The position numbers and the translations under genes were made by a program. The notes beneath the pieces are model-generated. The model worked only from the letters and a program-made list of their open reading frames with translations, made no database searches and was not told the origin of the DNA. This document shows, in pieces, positions 1 through 7,558 of a stretch of DNA of 41,956 nucleotides. The DNA comes from Campylobacterota bacterium (lineage in GTDB: Bacteria > Campylobacterota > Campylobacteria > Campylobacterales > Sulfurovaceae): positions 1 to 41,956 of the forward strand of contig JAUVCL010000001.1 in assembly GCA_030595845.1 (NCBI GenBank), given 5' to 3'. How positions within the stretch are numbered: the first letter of the stretch is position 1; every line of letters starts with the position of its first letter.

Positions 1-1
1 A

Positions 2-29
2 AATGAGGAATGAGGAATGAGGAATGAGA
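2..29. repeat. Heptamer tandem repeat at murI start
   Basis: Four tandem copies of a 7-bp unit (AATGAGG three times, then AATGAGA). Each unit holds an ATG and a GAGG Shine-Dalgarno-like core, so the array supplies both the ribosome site and the start codon of murI (ATG at 17). Because 7 is not a multiple of 3, the ATGs at 3, 10 and 24 are in other frames. A related array lies at 3839-3873. Confidence 0.8.
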
Positions 30-823
30 AATTAAAGATAGGTGTCTTTGACTCTGGACTTGGTGGATTGACAGTTGTTCAAGCTATGACAAAAGTGATC
101 AAAGGTGCTGAAATTTTTTATGTCGCAGACACGAAAAATGCGCCTTATGGTGAAAAAACACCAGAAGAGATCTTACAATACTCCCTGAATATCACGCAAT
201 ATCTCATCGATACCTATCAGATAGAGGCACTTATCTTAGCCTGTAATACTGCCACTTCTTCTGCCATTAAACATTTACGTGAAATGTACCCCTCCTTGAT
301 CATTATCGGAACAGAACCTGGGATCAAGCCTGCCATTGAACAGACTGATACGGGTAAGATCGGTGTACTTGCAACACCTGCTACACTGCAAGGTACCAAA
401 TATCAGGAACTTGCAAATATACTTTCCAGTACAAAAGATGTTGCACTTTTTGAACAGGCTTGTCCTGGACTGGTAGAGCAGATAGAAGAGGGGAAAACGC
501 ATAGTTTGGAGACAAAAATCTTATTAGAGAACTGGTTGATCCCTATGAAAGAGAATAATGTAGATACCATTGTTCTTGGATGTACGCATTATCCTTTAGT
601 CAGTCATGTGATCGAAGATATTATGCAGTCCAATGTGAAGCTTATCCATACAGGTCATGCGATTGCAAAACATCTCCTTCTTTTAGGAGAATCTAAAGGC
701 CATCATAATGTAGGTGATCTGTTTATCCATATTCATAGAACAGGAGATATCCAAGAGCATCTTATCAATGATATTCTTGATACTTATGTAACACTACACA
801 AGATAGAAATACCTACAGCATAG
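17..823 (+). CDS. murI: Glutamate racemase
   Basis: Converts L-glutamate to D-glutamate for peptidoglycan synthesis in the cytoplasm, by a cofactor-independent two-base mechanism. The 268-aa product has the full family plan: the N-terminal DSGLGG motif (D12, S13), the first catalytic cysteine in ACNTATS (C76) and the second in GCTHYPL (C189, followed by H191). Length is normal for the family. The frame is closed by a TGA at 11-13, so ATG 17 is the first possible start in this frame; it lies in a heptamer repeat whose preceding unit gives a GAGG ribosome site. The gene upstream is outside the window. A weak hairpin (TAAGTG/CACTTA) follows the stop. Function is secure; the exact start is less so because of the repeated ATGs. 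Confidence 0.96.
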   Translation: MRNEKLKIGVFDSGLGGLTVVQAMTKVIKGAEIFYVADTKNAPYGEKTPEEILQYSLNITQYLIDTYQIEALILACNTATSSAIKHLREMYPSLIIIGTEPGIKPAIEQTDTGKIGVLATPATLQGTKYQELANILSSTKDVALFEQACPGLVEQIEEGKTHSLETKILLENWLIPMKENNVDTIVLGCTHYPLVSHVIEDIMQSNVKLIHTGHAIAKHLLLLGESKGHHNVGDLFIHIHRTGDIQEHLINDILDTYVTLHKIEIPTA

Positions 824-836
824 CTTATCTTCACTA

Positions 837-854
837 TAAGTGTTACTTCACTTA
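837..854 (+). terminator. Weak hairpin after murI
   Basis: TAAGTG and CACTTA can pair as a 6-bp stem with a 6-nt loop, 14 bp after the murI stop, followed by AT-rich DNA ending in a T run near 870. It could end murI transcription before the riboswitch leader, but the stem is short and AT-rich. Confidence 0.3.
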
Positions 855-939
855 CTATTATAAAAAATTATTTTTAACTATCTTAGTCTAACAATAGAAT
901 ACTATAAAGTTTAACTATGCTAGAATAATTATATACGGT

Positions 940-945
940 TATACT
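940..945 (+). promoter_or_regulatory. -10 box for the rhodanese operon leader
   Basis: TATACT lies 7 bp upstream of the A-rich start of the riboswitch-like element at 953. The other two riboswitch leaders in the window also have a TATAAT-like box 8-15 bp before the same point of the aptamer. No clear -35 box, as is usual in Campylobacterota. Confidence 0.55.
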
Positions 946-952
946 GTATTGA

Positions 953-1024
953 AAAAGCCAAGTTTACTGTGAAGTAAATACGGAAAGTTATGGAACTCAT
1001 ACGAGTTTGCAAGACTACCAATGA
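953..1024 (+). ncRNA. Candidate c-di-GMP-I (GEMM-I) riboswitch
   Basis: The leader of the rhodanese operon follows the GEMM-I plan in order: A-rich start and GCCAA (957-961); hairpin TTTACT/AGTAAA capped by the GNRA loop GTGA (963-978); CGGAAAG (981-987); a second short arm AACTC/GAGTT with loop ATAC (994-1007); and a 3' segment ending CTACCAATG (1015-1023). By eye it aligns with the consensus blocks CGCAAAG...GG and GGGTTACCGATG. The base after the ligand-contacting G and its partner before AAA read C and G instead of the usual G and C, a compensatory pair also seen in the other two copies here. It is the most diverged of the three, so the class is less certain than for the others. Confidence 0.68.
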
Positions 1025-1063
1025 ATGTATAAGTGTTTATTGTATCAATAATCCTTAGCGTCT

Positions 1064-1088
1064 AAAAGAGTATACACCTATACTTTTT
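1064..1088 (+). terminator. Intrinsic terminator / expression platform
   Basis: AAAAGAGTATA pairs with TATACTTTTT around a CACC loop (one G-T pair), giving a stem that runs into a T tract, 40 bp after the riboswitch-like aptamer and 32 bp before the first rhodanese start. A hairpin TTATTG-TAT-CAATAA (1037-1051) lies between aptamer and terminator. This suggests control by premature termination. Confidence 0.5.
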
Positions 1089-1120
1089 ACATCATTATAT
1101 ATAAATCAAGGAGTTAGAAA

Positions 1121-1738
1121 ATGAGATTATCTTATTTGGCCGCTCTCGCACTTAGTACGCTTATAGCCAATGCTAACATTGTAGAGATAGTTGAAGGAAC
1201 GCCCTATGTTGAAGTTGAGGCTGATGGAAAAACCTATAAAGTTGAAAGAGTACAAGAAGAAGATAGCTATCTGACAAATACATTTGCATTAACATCTCGC
1301 CCCTCTCCACCATTTTTTATAGAACCATTTACAGTAAGTGATGGTATTGAAACGTTTGGTGAGCTTGAAGTTTTAGATTTTATCTCTCAAAAAAAGGGAC
1401 TTTTTATTGATGCGAGACTGGCAAACTGGTATGCAAAGTCTGCTATCCCATCGGCGGTAAATATCCCCTTTAAACTTTTCTTGTCTGAGACACCTGAACG
1501 TGAAAAGATACTTAAAGATCTGGGTGGAGAATATACAAAAAATGGAGAGTGGGATTTTGCCAATGCAAAAACGATACTTTTGTATTGTAATGGTGCGTGG
1601 TGTGGACAGTCACCTACTGCGATCAATGCTTTAATTGAATTGGGATACCCAAAATCTAAAATGAAATACTACCGTGGCGGTATGCAGTCATGGCAGTTAC
1701 TGGGCTTAACAACTATCGTGCCTAAGGAGACAAAATGA
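1121..1738 (+). CDS. Secreted rhodanese-like protein 1
   Basis: A 205-aa protein with an N-terminal signal peptide (about residues 1-18, hydrophobic LAALALSTLIANA), so probably periplasmic. Residues about 85-200 form a rhodanese-like domain: the IDAR...IPSAVNIP block, then the active-site loop CNGAWCGQS (C156, with a second cysteine C161), then LIELGYP and YRGGMQSWQLLG. Rhodanese domains carry sulfane sulfur as a persulfide on the loop cysteine; the substrate here is unknown. A strong AAGGAG site precedes the ATG. Its TGA overlaps the next ATG (ATGA), so it is translationally coupled to a paralogue. The operon is preceded by a riboswitch-like leader. The two-cysteine loop fits a family common in sulfur-metabolising proteobacteria. 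Confidence 0.85.
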   Translation: MRLSYLAALALSTLIANANIVEIVEGTPYVEVEADGKTYKVERVQEEDSYLTNTFALTSRPSPPFFIEPFTVSDGIETFGELEVLDFISQKKGLFIDARLANWYAKSAIPSAVNIPFKLFLSETPEREKILKDLGGEYTKNGEWDFANAKTILLYCNGAWCGQSPTAINALIELGYPKSKMKYYRGGMQSWQLLGLTTIVPKETK

Positions 1739-2349
1739 GAATTATAGCCTTACTATTAATGTTGGTAGTATCTGCAACGGCAGGGAAATATGATAAAGTA
1801 AAAATTACACCGGATATGGCGTATATTTATGTGTATCATAAAGGTAAAGCGGTCAAAGTGCACAGAATTCAAGATACCAAACATAAACTTACCGGAGAAT
1901 ATGCAAGAACATATAGACCAGGCAAAGATATACAGCCTATCAAAATGCATAAAGATATTACAACTATAGGAGAGGTAGAATTACTTCAATTTATGGTAAA
2001 TAAAGGTAATAAGAAAAAAGGACTGCTTGTTGATCTCCGACCAAAAAGAGATTACAGAAAAGAGTCTATTCCCTCAGCAGTTAATATTCCCGCAGAGACA
2101 AAAGACAATCAAACTAAAGTAGAAAAGATACTAAATATCTTAGGTGCGAAGAGAGCTCCTGACGGTTCGTTGGATGCAAGTAGAGCAATGGAAGTCGCTT
2201 TTTACTGTAATGGGTTGTGGTGTGACAAATCATCTGAATTTATCAAAACATTTTTAGAACTTGGCTATCCTGCAGATAAAATGTTGTATTATCGCGGTGG
2301 TATCCAGATGTGGAAAATACTAGGATTTACAACGGTTACAAACCAATAA
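1735..2349 (+). CDS. Secreted rhodanese-like protein 2
   Basis: A 204-aa paralogue of the preceding gene and overlapping it by 4 bp. It has a signal peptide (about residues 1-16, ending SATAG), a lysine-rich first half and a rhodanese-like domain with VDLRPKRDY, SIPSAVNIP, the active-site loop CNGLWCDKS (C158 and C163) and LELGYP...YYRGGIQMWKILG. Both paralogues end with the same WxxLGxTT element. The tandem pair probably arose by duplication and may act together on sulfane sulfur or as redox partners in the periplasm. The pairing with a membrane protein downstream (12 bp gap) suggests one complex, but this is inference. Confidence 0.84.
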   Translation: MRIIALLLMLVVSATAGKYDKVKITPDMAYIYVYHKGKAVKVHRIQDTKHKLTGEYARTYRPGKDIQPIKMHKDITTIGEVELLQFMVNKGNKKKGLLVDLRPKRDYRKESIPSAVNIPAETKDNQTKVEKILNILGAKRAPDGSLDASRAMEVAFYCNGLWCDKSSEFIKTFLELGYPADKMLYYRGGIQMWKILGFTTVTNQ

Positions 2350-2361
2350 AAGGACGAGGGA

Positions 2362-2829
2362 ATGAAAAATTTATTAGAAAGCTTTGCGGTATTACTTGTG
2401 GGGCTTTTGTCTTTACTCATTGTTTATTTGATTGTGCAGTATAACATGATAGAAGATCAGGTGATAGAAGATATTGATTACACGGTAACTGAGAAGAAAC
2501 AAGAGACAAAAGCAAATTATCTTGAAAGTCTTGAAGACTATGGTGAAGATGTTGATGTTGAAGTGGATGCAAAAAAAGAAAGTACAGCAAATACGGTTTC
2601 TGTAAGATCTGAAGAAGCGAATGATGATCTAGCTGATGTGGTGGAAGATAAATCTAAATCAAGTTATATGAAAAACTTGGAAAATTATGCAGAGAAAGCT
2701 GCAGATGAGAAATTAGATGAAGCTAAACCAGATGCAGAGGACACTTCAGGTGAACCTCAAAAGTTAGAGCATGAAGAAATTGTAGATGAAGTAGGTATGG
2801 CTATAGATGCTGCATTAGACAGTCTATAG
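2362..2829 (+). CDS. Acidic single-pass membrane protein, unknown function
   Basis: Not a family I recognise. The 155-aa product has one N-terminal transmembrane segment (about residues 6-26, rich in L, V and I) and then a very acidic, low-complexity tail. The tail holds an imperfect repeat: YLESLEDYGEDVD near residue 53 and YMKNLENYAEKAADE near residue 103. It ends in a small amphipathic stretch, AIDAALDSL. The GAGGGA site before ATG 2362 and the 12-bp gap place it in the rhodanese operon. It may anchor or organise the two secreted rhodanese proteins. It is convergent with trpS, only 8 bp away. Confidence 0.7.
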   Translation: MKNLLESFAVLLVGLLSLLIVYLIVQYNMIEDQVIEDIDYTVTEKKQETKANYLESLEDYGEDVDVEVDAKKESTANTVSVRSEEANDDLADVVEDKSKSSYMKNLENYAEKAADEKLDEAKPDAEDTSGEPQKLEHEEIVDEVGMAIDAALDSL

Positions 2830-2854
2830 GGTACCTTTTACGGTAATCCTATAG
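2824..2854. terminator. Hairpin shared by two convergent genes
   Basis: CTATAGG and CCTATAG are perfect inverted 7-mers, with an inner TACC/GGTA pair. The hairpin contains the stop codons of both convergent genes (plus-strand TAG at 2827, trpS TAA at 2838-2840). A symmetric hairpin between convergent ends is well placed as a two-way terminator, although no long T tract follows. Confidence 0.5.
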
Positions 2855-3800
2855 CTTCCTTGACTTTAGTCATTTTAGCTTGTGCTATGGCTTTAGCTTT
2901 CTTGGCCCCTTGTGCCAAGATATCATTTACCTCATCCATATGGTTGAGGTAATACGCACGTTTTTCTCTTGCTTCACCCAACTCCTCCCAAATAAGTTCT
3001 TTGAGATATTTTTTGAAGTGACCATATCCTTCTTTTCCGCTTTTATAACGTGTCTGCAATTCAATTTTTTCTGATTCATTTAAGAAGAGTGATGCCAGTG
3101 CATAGATATTGTCTCCTTCATATTCTAAGGGTTCACCTAGAGGGGTGGAAGAAGATATAATCTTGTTACATCTTTTTTGTAAGGGTTTTTCATCCATAAA
3201 GAGGTCAATGGCATTGTCATAGCTTTTAGACATTTTTTGGCCATCTATACCAGGGATGGTAGCAACATCCTCTTGGACAATATGTTCGGGCAGTGTAAAT
3301 ATCTCTCCATATTCATTGTTGAATTTTATGGCAATATCCCGAGTCATTTCTACATGCTGTATTTGGTCTTTTCCTACAGGTACTTTTTGTGTGTCTAACA
3401 TCAGTATATCTGCAGCCATCAGGACAGGGTAGGAAAACAGTGCATGATTCGCAGAGATACCTTTAGCTACCTTATCTTTGTAACTGTGAGCACGTTCGAG
3501 TAGACCCATAGGGGTAAACTTTGAGAGTATCCAGTAGAGTTCAAGGACTTCAGGCATATCACTCTGCACCCAAAATGTTGTTTTTTCAGGGTCAAGTCCA
3601 AGTGAAAGGTAGTCAACAGCAGCATCGATCGTGTATTGTTTCAGAGTGGCTGCATCTTTTGATGTTGTCAGTGAGTGGTAGTTGGCAATAAAAGTAAAAA
3701 GCTCATGCTCTTCTTGAAGTTCAATCATCGGCTTCATAGCACCAAAATAGTTTCCTATATGCAGTTTCCCTGAAGCTTGTATTCCTGTAAGTACACGCAT
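2838..3800 (-). CDS. trpS: Tryptophanyl-tRNA synthetase
   Basis: Charges tRNA-Trp with tryptophan using ATP. The 320-aa class I synthetase has the HIGN signature (residues 14-17), GKDQ (143-146) and KMSKS (189-193) of the Rossmann active site, and the length of compact bacterial TrpRS. ATG 3800 follows a GGAG site about 5 nt upstream and a TATAAT box at 3831-3826. The promoter and ribosome site lie in a near-perfect inverted repeat (see 3806-3838). It is a stand-alone gene; the next gene on this strand, der, has its own promoter. Confidence 0.97.
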   Translation of the reverse strand: MRVLTGIQASGKLHIGNYFGAMKPMIELQEEHELFTFIANYHSLTTSKDAATLKQYTIDAAVDYLSLGLDPEKTTFWVQSDMPEVLELYWILSKFTPMGLLERAHSYKDKVAKGISANHALFSYPVLMAADILMLDTQKVPVGKDQIQHVEMTRDIAIKFNNEYGEIFTLPEHIVQEDVATIPGIDGQKMSKSYDNAIDLFMDEKPLQKRCNKIISSSTPLGEPLEYEGDNIYALASLFLNESEKIELQTRYKSGKEGYGHFKKYLKELIWEELGEAREKRAYYLNHMDEVNDILAQGAKKAKAIAQAKMTKVKEAIGLP

Positions 3801-3805
3801 GGACT

Positions 3806-3838
3806 CTCCTGTTATAATTTGTGCAATTATAGCAGGAG
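3806..3838. promoter_or_regulatory. Inverted repeat over the trpS promoter
   Basis: Two 14-bp arms (3806-3819 and 3825-3838), matching at 13 of 14 positions, flank TGTGC. The right arm contains the trpS -10 box (minus strand 3831-3826) and the left arm contains the trpS Shine-Dalgarno core. A TATAAT also occurs on the plus strand at 3813-3818. It is either an operator for a dimeric regulator or a chance symmetry of two AT-rich signals. Confidence 0.45.
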
Positions 3839-3873
3839 AATTAGAAATTAGAAATGAGAAATGAGAAATGGAG
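3839..3873. repeat. Second heptamer tandem array
   Basis: Five 7-bp units in the gap between der and trpS: AATTAGA twice, AATGAGA twice, AATGGAG once. It is the same kind of unit as at positions 2-29, so this looks like a dispersed heptameric tandem repeat rather than a single-gene feature. Confidence 0.75.
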
Positions 3874-3884
3874 GGAAGATCTAT

Positions 3885-5300
3885 CTAAAATTCTTCTTCA
3901 TCATCAAAACGTTCACCGCGTTTTCGTGCAACGATGTCCAAAGGTACTCCTTCAAAGTCAAATTTTTCTCTGAAAAAGTTTGCGAGGTAACGTATGTAGG
4001 AGAAGTGTAAAAATGCCGGTTTGTTGGTGATGAGTGCTATTTTTGGCGGTTTGGTCTCATATTGTGTTGCAAATTTTATGTTGACTACAGCACCATGATG
4101 TGAAGGGACATGGTGTCTTCTGATCGCAGCACGCAGGGTATCGTTAAGGTCAGAGGTTGAGATACGTCTTTTATAGCGCCCGTAAATATCGACAACTTGA
4201 TCTAATATTTTATTGACACGTAATCCTGTTTTAGCAGAGATAGTAATAAAAGGTGCATAGTGGAGGAATTTCAATTCATCGCGAATATCATCCACTACTT
4301 CTTCATAGCTTCTGTCCTCTTTAATGTCCCACTTATTGAGTACAATAAGGCATGCTAATTTATGTTCTTCTATAAGACCAGCTACTCTTTCATCTAGTTC
4401 TGATACTTGCACGGTTGAATCAAGTATCAGTAATACGAGGTTTGCTTTCTTGAGCATTTCCGTGGTTCTCGTCAATGCAAATTTTTCGATGCCTAAGATT
4501 TTGGAGCGTTTTCTAATACCTGCAGTATCTATGAATGTGATCTCATGCTCATTATGCTCTATCATCTCATCGATAGGGTCTATGGTAGTTCCTGCGACAT
4601 CTGATACAACAGAGCGTTCTTCACCCAAAAGTGCGTTGAGCAGTGATGATTTTCCTGTATTGACACGACCAATGATCGCTACACGTATTTTATTGTCAAT
4701 CTCATCTTCCTTGACACGGTTGATATCTCGGACGATCTCATCAAAAGGATCGATCTCTGTATCTTCTTCAAGGACAAGACCTTCTTCCTCTTGTGGTGCA
4801 GGGATATGCTCTTCCAGCCATGCATAAAAATCATTAAAATAACGGTTATGACTGACCGACATAGGGAAGGTAGCATCTGCACCAAATTCTAAAAATTCCC
4901 AGTAACGCTCTTCTTCTTTATCATTATCAATTTTATTGACCACGAGGGCCAAAGGTTTTTTCATGGCCTGAAGATTATAGAAAAGTTCTCTGTCTTCCTC
5001 ACTTGGCAGTGTTTTCCCATCAACCATATAGATGATGATATCTGCCTCTTCAGCAGCTCTTAGTGAAAATGCTGCTACTTTGGCAAAGAGTTCAGAGGAG
5101 TAATCTATCCCTCCGGTATCAAGGACTTCAAAGTCACGATTTTCAGAAATGGTTACAATACGTTTTTTGACATCTCTTGTGGTACCGGACATGTCGGAAG
5201 TGATGGCATCTCTTTGTCTTGCCAAACGGTTAAAGAGTGAACTCTTTCCTACATTTGGTCGACCAACGATGGCTACTTTTTTTAGTGTTTGTTCTTGCAT
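3885..5300 (-). CDS. der: Ribosome-biogenesis GTPase Der (EngA)
   Basis: Tandem-GTPase factor needed for 50S subunit assembly. The 471-aa product has the diagnostic two G domains: the first with GRPNVGKS (13-20), DTGG and NKID (122-125); the second with GRVNTGKS (211-218), DTAG, NKWD (322-325) and SAK (355-357). A KH-like C-terminal domain follows, and the protein ends in an acidic tail. An acidic linker (about residues 168-185) joins the two domains. The second P-loop differs slightly from the usual GRPNVGKS but keeps the GKS. A TATAAT box at 5335-5330 gives a leader of roughly 25 nt. A palindromic element begins just upstream at 5346. Confidence 0.97.
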   Translation of the reverse strand: MQEQTLKKVAIVGRPNVGKSSLFNRLARQRDAITSDMSGTTRDVKKRIVTISENRDFEVLDTGGIDYSSELFAKVAAFSLRAAEEADIIIYMVDGKTLPSEEDRELFYNLQAMKKPLALVVNKIDNDKEEERYWEFLEFGADATFPMSVSHNRYFNDFYAWLEEHIPAPQEEEGLVLEEDTEIDPFDEIVRDINRVKEDEIDNKIRVAIIGRVNTGKSSLLNALLGEERSVVSDVAGTTIDPIDEMIEHNEHEITFIDTAGIRKRSKILGIEKFALTRTTEMLKKANLVLLILDSTVQVSELDERVAGLIEEHKLACLIVLNKWDIKEDRSYEEVVDDIRDELKFLHYAPFITISAKTGLRVNKILDQVVDIYGRYKRRISTSDLNDTLRAAIRRHHVPSHHGAVVNIKFATQYETKPPKIALITNKPAFLHFSYIRYLANFFREKFDFEGVPLDIVARKRGERFDDEEEF

Positions 5301-5329
5301 GATGATTTTCTTTCTAAATAATTACGCGT

Positions 5330-5335
5330 ATTATA
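5330..5335 (-). promoter_or_regulatory. -10 box of der
   Basis: TATAAT on the minus strand, about 30 bp before the der ATG. The upstream half of this promoter region runs into the palindromic element at 5346-5482. Confidence 0.55.
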
Positions 5336-5345
5336 GCAGAAAATG

Positions 5346-5482
5346 TAGGGTGTTGTACGATTCAGCATTTAGTGCTTCACTTGCACTGCATTTTAATGCT
5401 TGTGTCCTCACAACACCAATTGGAATATTGAATTAAAATCAGGTCTTGAATTTAAAAGGTGTTGTGGGGACACAACACCCTA
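5346..5482. repeat. Palindromic element, GTGTTGT family, copy 1
   Basis: Starts TAGGGTGTTGT and ends ACAACACCCTA. The first 75 bp are the reverse complement of the roughly 72-bp core seen at 36715-36786 and 15258-15330, containing GCATTTAGTGC and GCATTTTAATGC palindromes. No coding capacity; a MITE/REP-like intergenic repeat lying between der and the mscS-like gene. Confidence 0.8.
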
Positions 5483-5496
5483 CTAGGGTCAAATAT

Positions 5497-6693
5497 CTAT
5501 TTTTCAGGCATCTGCTCCACATAAAGTGATTGTGAGGGGAAAGCAAAGGAAGAGCCATTTTCTTCAACGATCTTCATGATCTTTAAGTGTATATCTTCAC
5601 GTATATCAAGATAATGTTCCCAGTTAGCCGTTCTGGTAAATGTATAAATAAAGATATTTAAAGCAGAGTCTCCAAAAGATTCAAAGTTGACAAGTAAAGT
5701 ATCTCTTTGAGAAATATCTGCATGCTCTTGTAACATTTTTTTAATGTCCTGCACGATCGTGTTCATCGTTTCACCATCTGTACTATAGGTCAAACCTATG
5801 CGCATCTTAATACGTCTAATGCCTCTACGTGAAAAGTTTTCTATGGGATTATTTGCCACGATATGATTGGGTACAGTGATGAGCGATTTTTGAAAAGAAC
5901 GTATCTTTGTGGTCCTCATGCCTATACTCTCTACTGTTCCTTCCACACCACCGACTTTGATCCACTCTCCTATACGTATGGATTTGTCTGCAAGCAGTGA
6001 AAAAGAACCAAAGAGATTGGCAGCAGTATCTTTTGCTGCAAGTGCAAAAGCCAGCCCCCCGATCCCTAATGAAGCAACCAATGCAGTGACATTAATACCC
6101 CAAACCTGAAGCATAGCACCTAAACCTATCCCACCCACGAGTATTTTTATAATGGCAAGAATAAAGTTTCCCATTTCTACTGAAAAATCATGATTAAATT
6201 TACCCGTAATAGAATAAATGACAGAACGAAGCGCTTCTAAAATAGAAAGTATGGCCCAAAATACCACATAAACAACAAGCGTACTTAAAATATGTTTGAT
6301 GGTTTGGGATTCATTAAAAATAAGTAAGAAAAAAAGATGCATCCCAATGATGATAAAGGTAAAACTGAGTGGACCCTTGAGTGCCGTAATGATCTTGTCA
6401 TCATAATAATTATCTGTTTTTTTCGCAAGCTTGTGAAGGATGACCGTGACAATAGTAGTAAAGAGTCTGCGTAGATATAAAAAAAGTAAAAAAACGAGTG
6501 TCGCAGCTATGAGATTTGCCAAGGGTATGTCTAAAAATGTATTGCCTAAAAATGGAAACTTCGCATACACAGGAATAAGAAGTTCCTGTATAGTAGCGTT
6601 CATTCCCATATCTAATCCGTCTATGACGTTGAGGGTAACCGTTGTATTATCTTCTATTGTTTGTTGAGTTGGCATTTTTTTATTATCCTTCAT
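5497..6693 (-). CDS. MscS-family mechanosensitive channel
   Basis: A 398-aa inner-membrane protein with about four or five transmembrane helices. The last is the glycine- and alanine-rich pore helix (ALVASLGIGGLAFALAAKD, about residues 209-227), followed by the MscS beta domain signature (RIGEWIKVGGVEGTVESIGMRTT). A C-terminal cytoplasmic domain follows. MscS channels open on membrane tension to release solutes at hypo-osmotic shock; this is a small to mid-sized member. The first ATG (6693) has only a weak ribosome site; a second ATG at 6675 has AAGGA 10 nt upstream and may be the true start. It is divergent from the DUF3108 gene. Confidence 0.92.
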   Translation of the reverse strand: MKDNKKMPTQQTIEDNTTVTLNVIDGLDMGMNATIQELLIPVYAKFPFLGNTFLDIPLANLIAATLVFLLFLYLRRLFTTIVTVILHKLAKKTDNYYDDKIITALKGPLSFTFIIIGMHLFFLLIFNESQTIKHILSTLVVYVVFWAILSILEALRSVIYSITGKFNHDFSVEMGNFILAIIKILVGGIGLGAMLQVWGINVTALVASLGIGGLAFALAAKDTAANLFGSFSLLADKSIRIGEWIKVGGVEGTVESIGMRTTKIRSFQKSLITVPNHIVANNPIENFSRRGIRRIKMRIGLTYSTDGETMNTIVQDIKKMLQEHADISQRDTLLVNFESFGDSALNIFIYTFTRTANWEHYLDIREDIHLKIMKIVEENGSSFAFPSQSLYVEQMPEK

Positions 6694-6751
6694 CTTTTAT
6701 CCATAGAATTATAGTAAAATTTCATATAATAACAATTATAAAGGTTTGATG

Positions 6752-7498
6752 ATGATACGTAAAAGTTTTATGTTGGGTATTTTATGGGTTTTTTTCGTGA
6801 GTTTTTCTTCTGCACAGGTAACAAAGATCAATTATGTCGGTACATTTGGCGTCTTTGGTAAAGTGGCCATGCTTAAGACAAGGATGACAAAAAAATCCAA
6901 CCGTTATGAATTGGTTACAGATCTGGAAGTACACGGAATTGCAAAATTAATTTTGGACAATCATGAAGAACAGCATATTTCTAAAGGACATATCGTTAAC
7001 GGACTGATGGTCAGTGATCTGTATACGATCAAACAAAATCGTGGAAGCAAGAGAGTTCTTAAAGAGTATAAACTTGATCACAAACTCAAAAAAGTGAGTA
7101 AACGAGTAAGAGAGTGGAAAAAGGGTAAATTGGTCAAAGATAAAAAAGAAACCTTAAAATTCTATGCTAAAAATGACCTTTTAACTTTGTACTTTAATTT
7201 AAATAATGCCATTAAAAATAAGAAAAAAGGGAAGACCTATCTGTTTAGATCAGTAGGACTTGAAAAACAAGAAGGAAAAGCATATATCACTGTTCCAAAC
7301 ACTGCACAACTCCCTGCCTATAAAAAAGATCTCGGAAATACAGCGGTACAGTATGCAAAAGTACTTATACATCAACGTAACTTTCGAAAGAAAAAAGGGG
7401 ATATCCTGCTTTCAGTTGCCAAAGACGGCTTTATAGAAAAATCAGTGATCAAAGATGTATTGTTATATGGAGATGCAAAGATAGAACGTGTCAGATAA
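6752..7498 (+). CDS. Secreted DUF3108 domain protein
   Basis: A 248-aa exported protein: signal peptide at about residues 1-21, then a lysine-rich beta-type domain (KINYVGTFGVFGKVAMLKTRM onward) that reads like DUF3108, an uncharacterised periplasmic family. TTG 6746, ATG 6749 and ATG 6752 are all in frame; AAAGG at 6740-6744 gives the best spacing (7 nt) to 6752, so I chose that. The gene stands between a divergent mscS-like gene and the EamA transporter. Function unknown; family assignment is by general pattern. Confidence 0.75.
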   Translation: MIRKSFMLGILWVFFVSFSSAQVTKINYVGTFGVFGKVAMLKTRMTKKSNRYELVTDLEVHGIAKLILDNHEEQHISKGHIVNGLMVSDLYTIKQNRGSKRVLKEYKLDHKLKKVSKRVREWKKGKLVKDKKETLKFYAKNDLLTLYFNLNNAIKNKKKGKTYLFRSVGLEKQEGKAYITVPNTAQLPAYKKDLGNTAVQYAKVLIHQRNFRKKKGDILLSVAKDGFIEKSVIKDVLLYGDAKIERVR

Positions 7499-7558
7499 TC
7501 TTGCAGTGTAAAACAAAGTCAATTACTTTAAATATGCTACACTTGCGAAAAAACAGGG

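Noticed and set aside
4324..4827. 167-aa open frame opposite der
   Set aside because: Shadow of der on the other strand; serine-rich low-complexity translation and no ribosome site.
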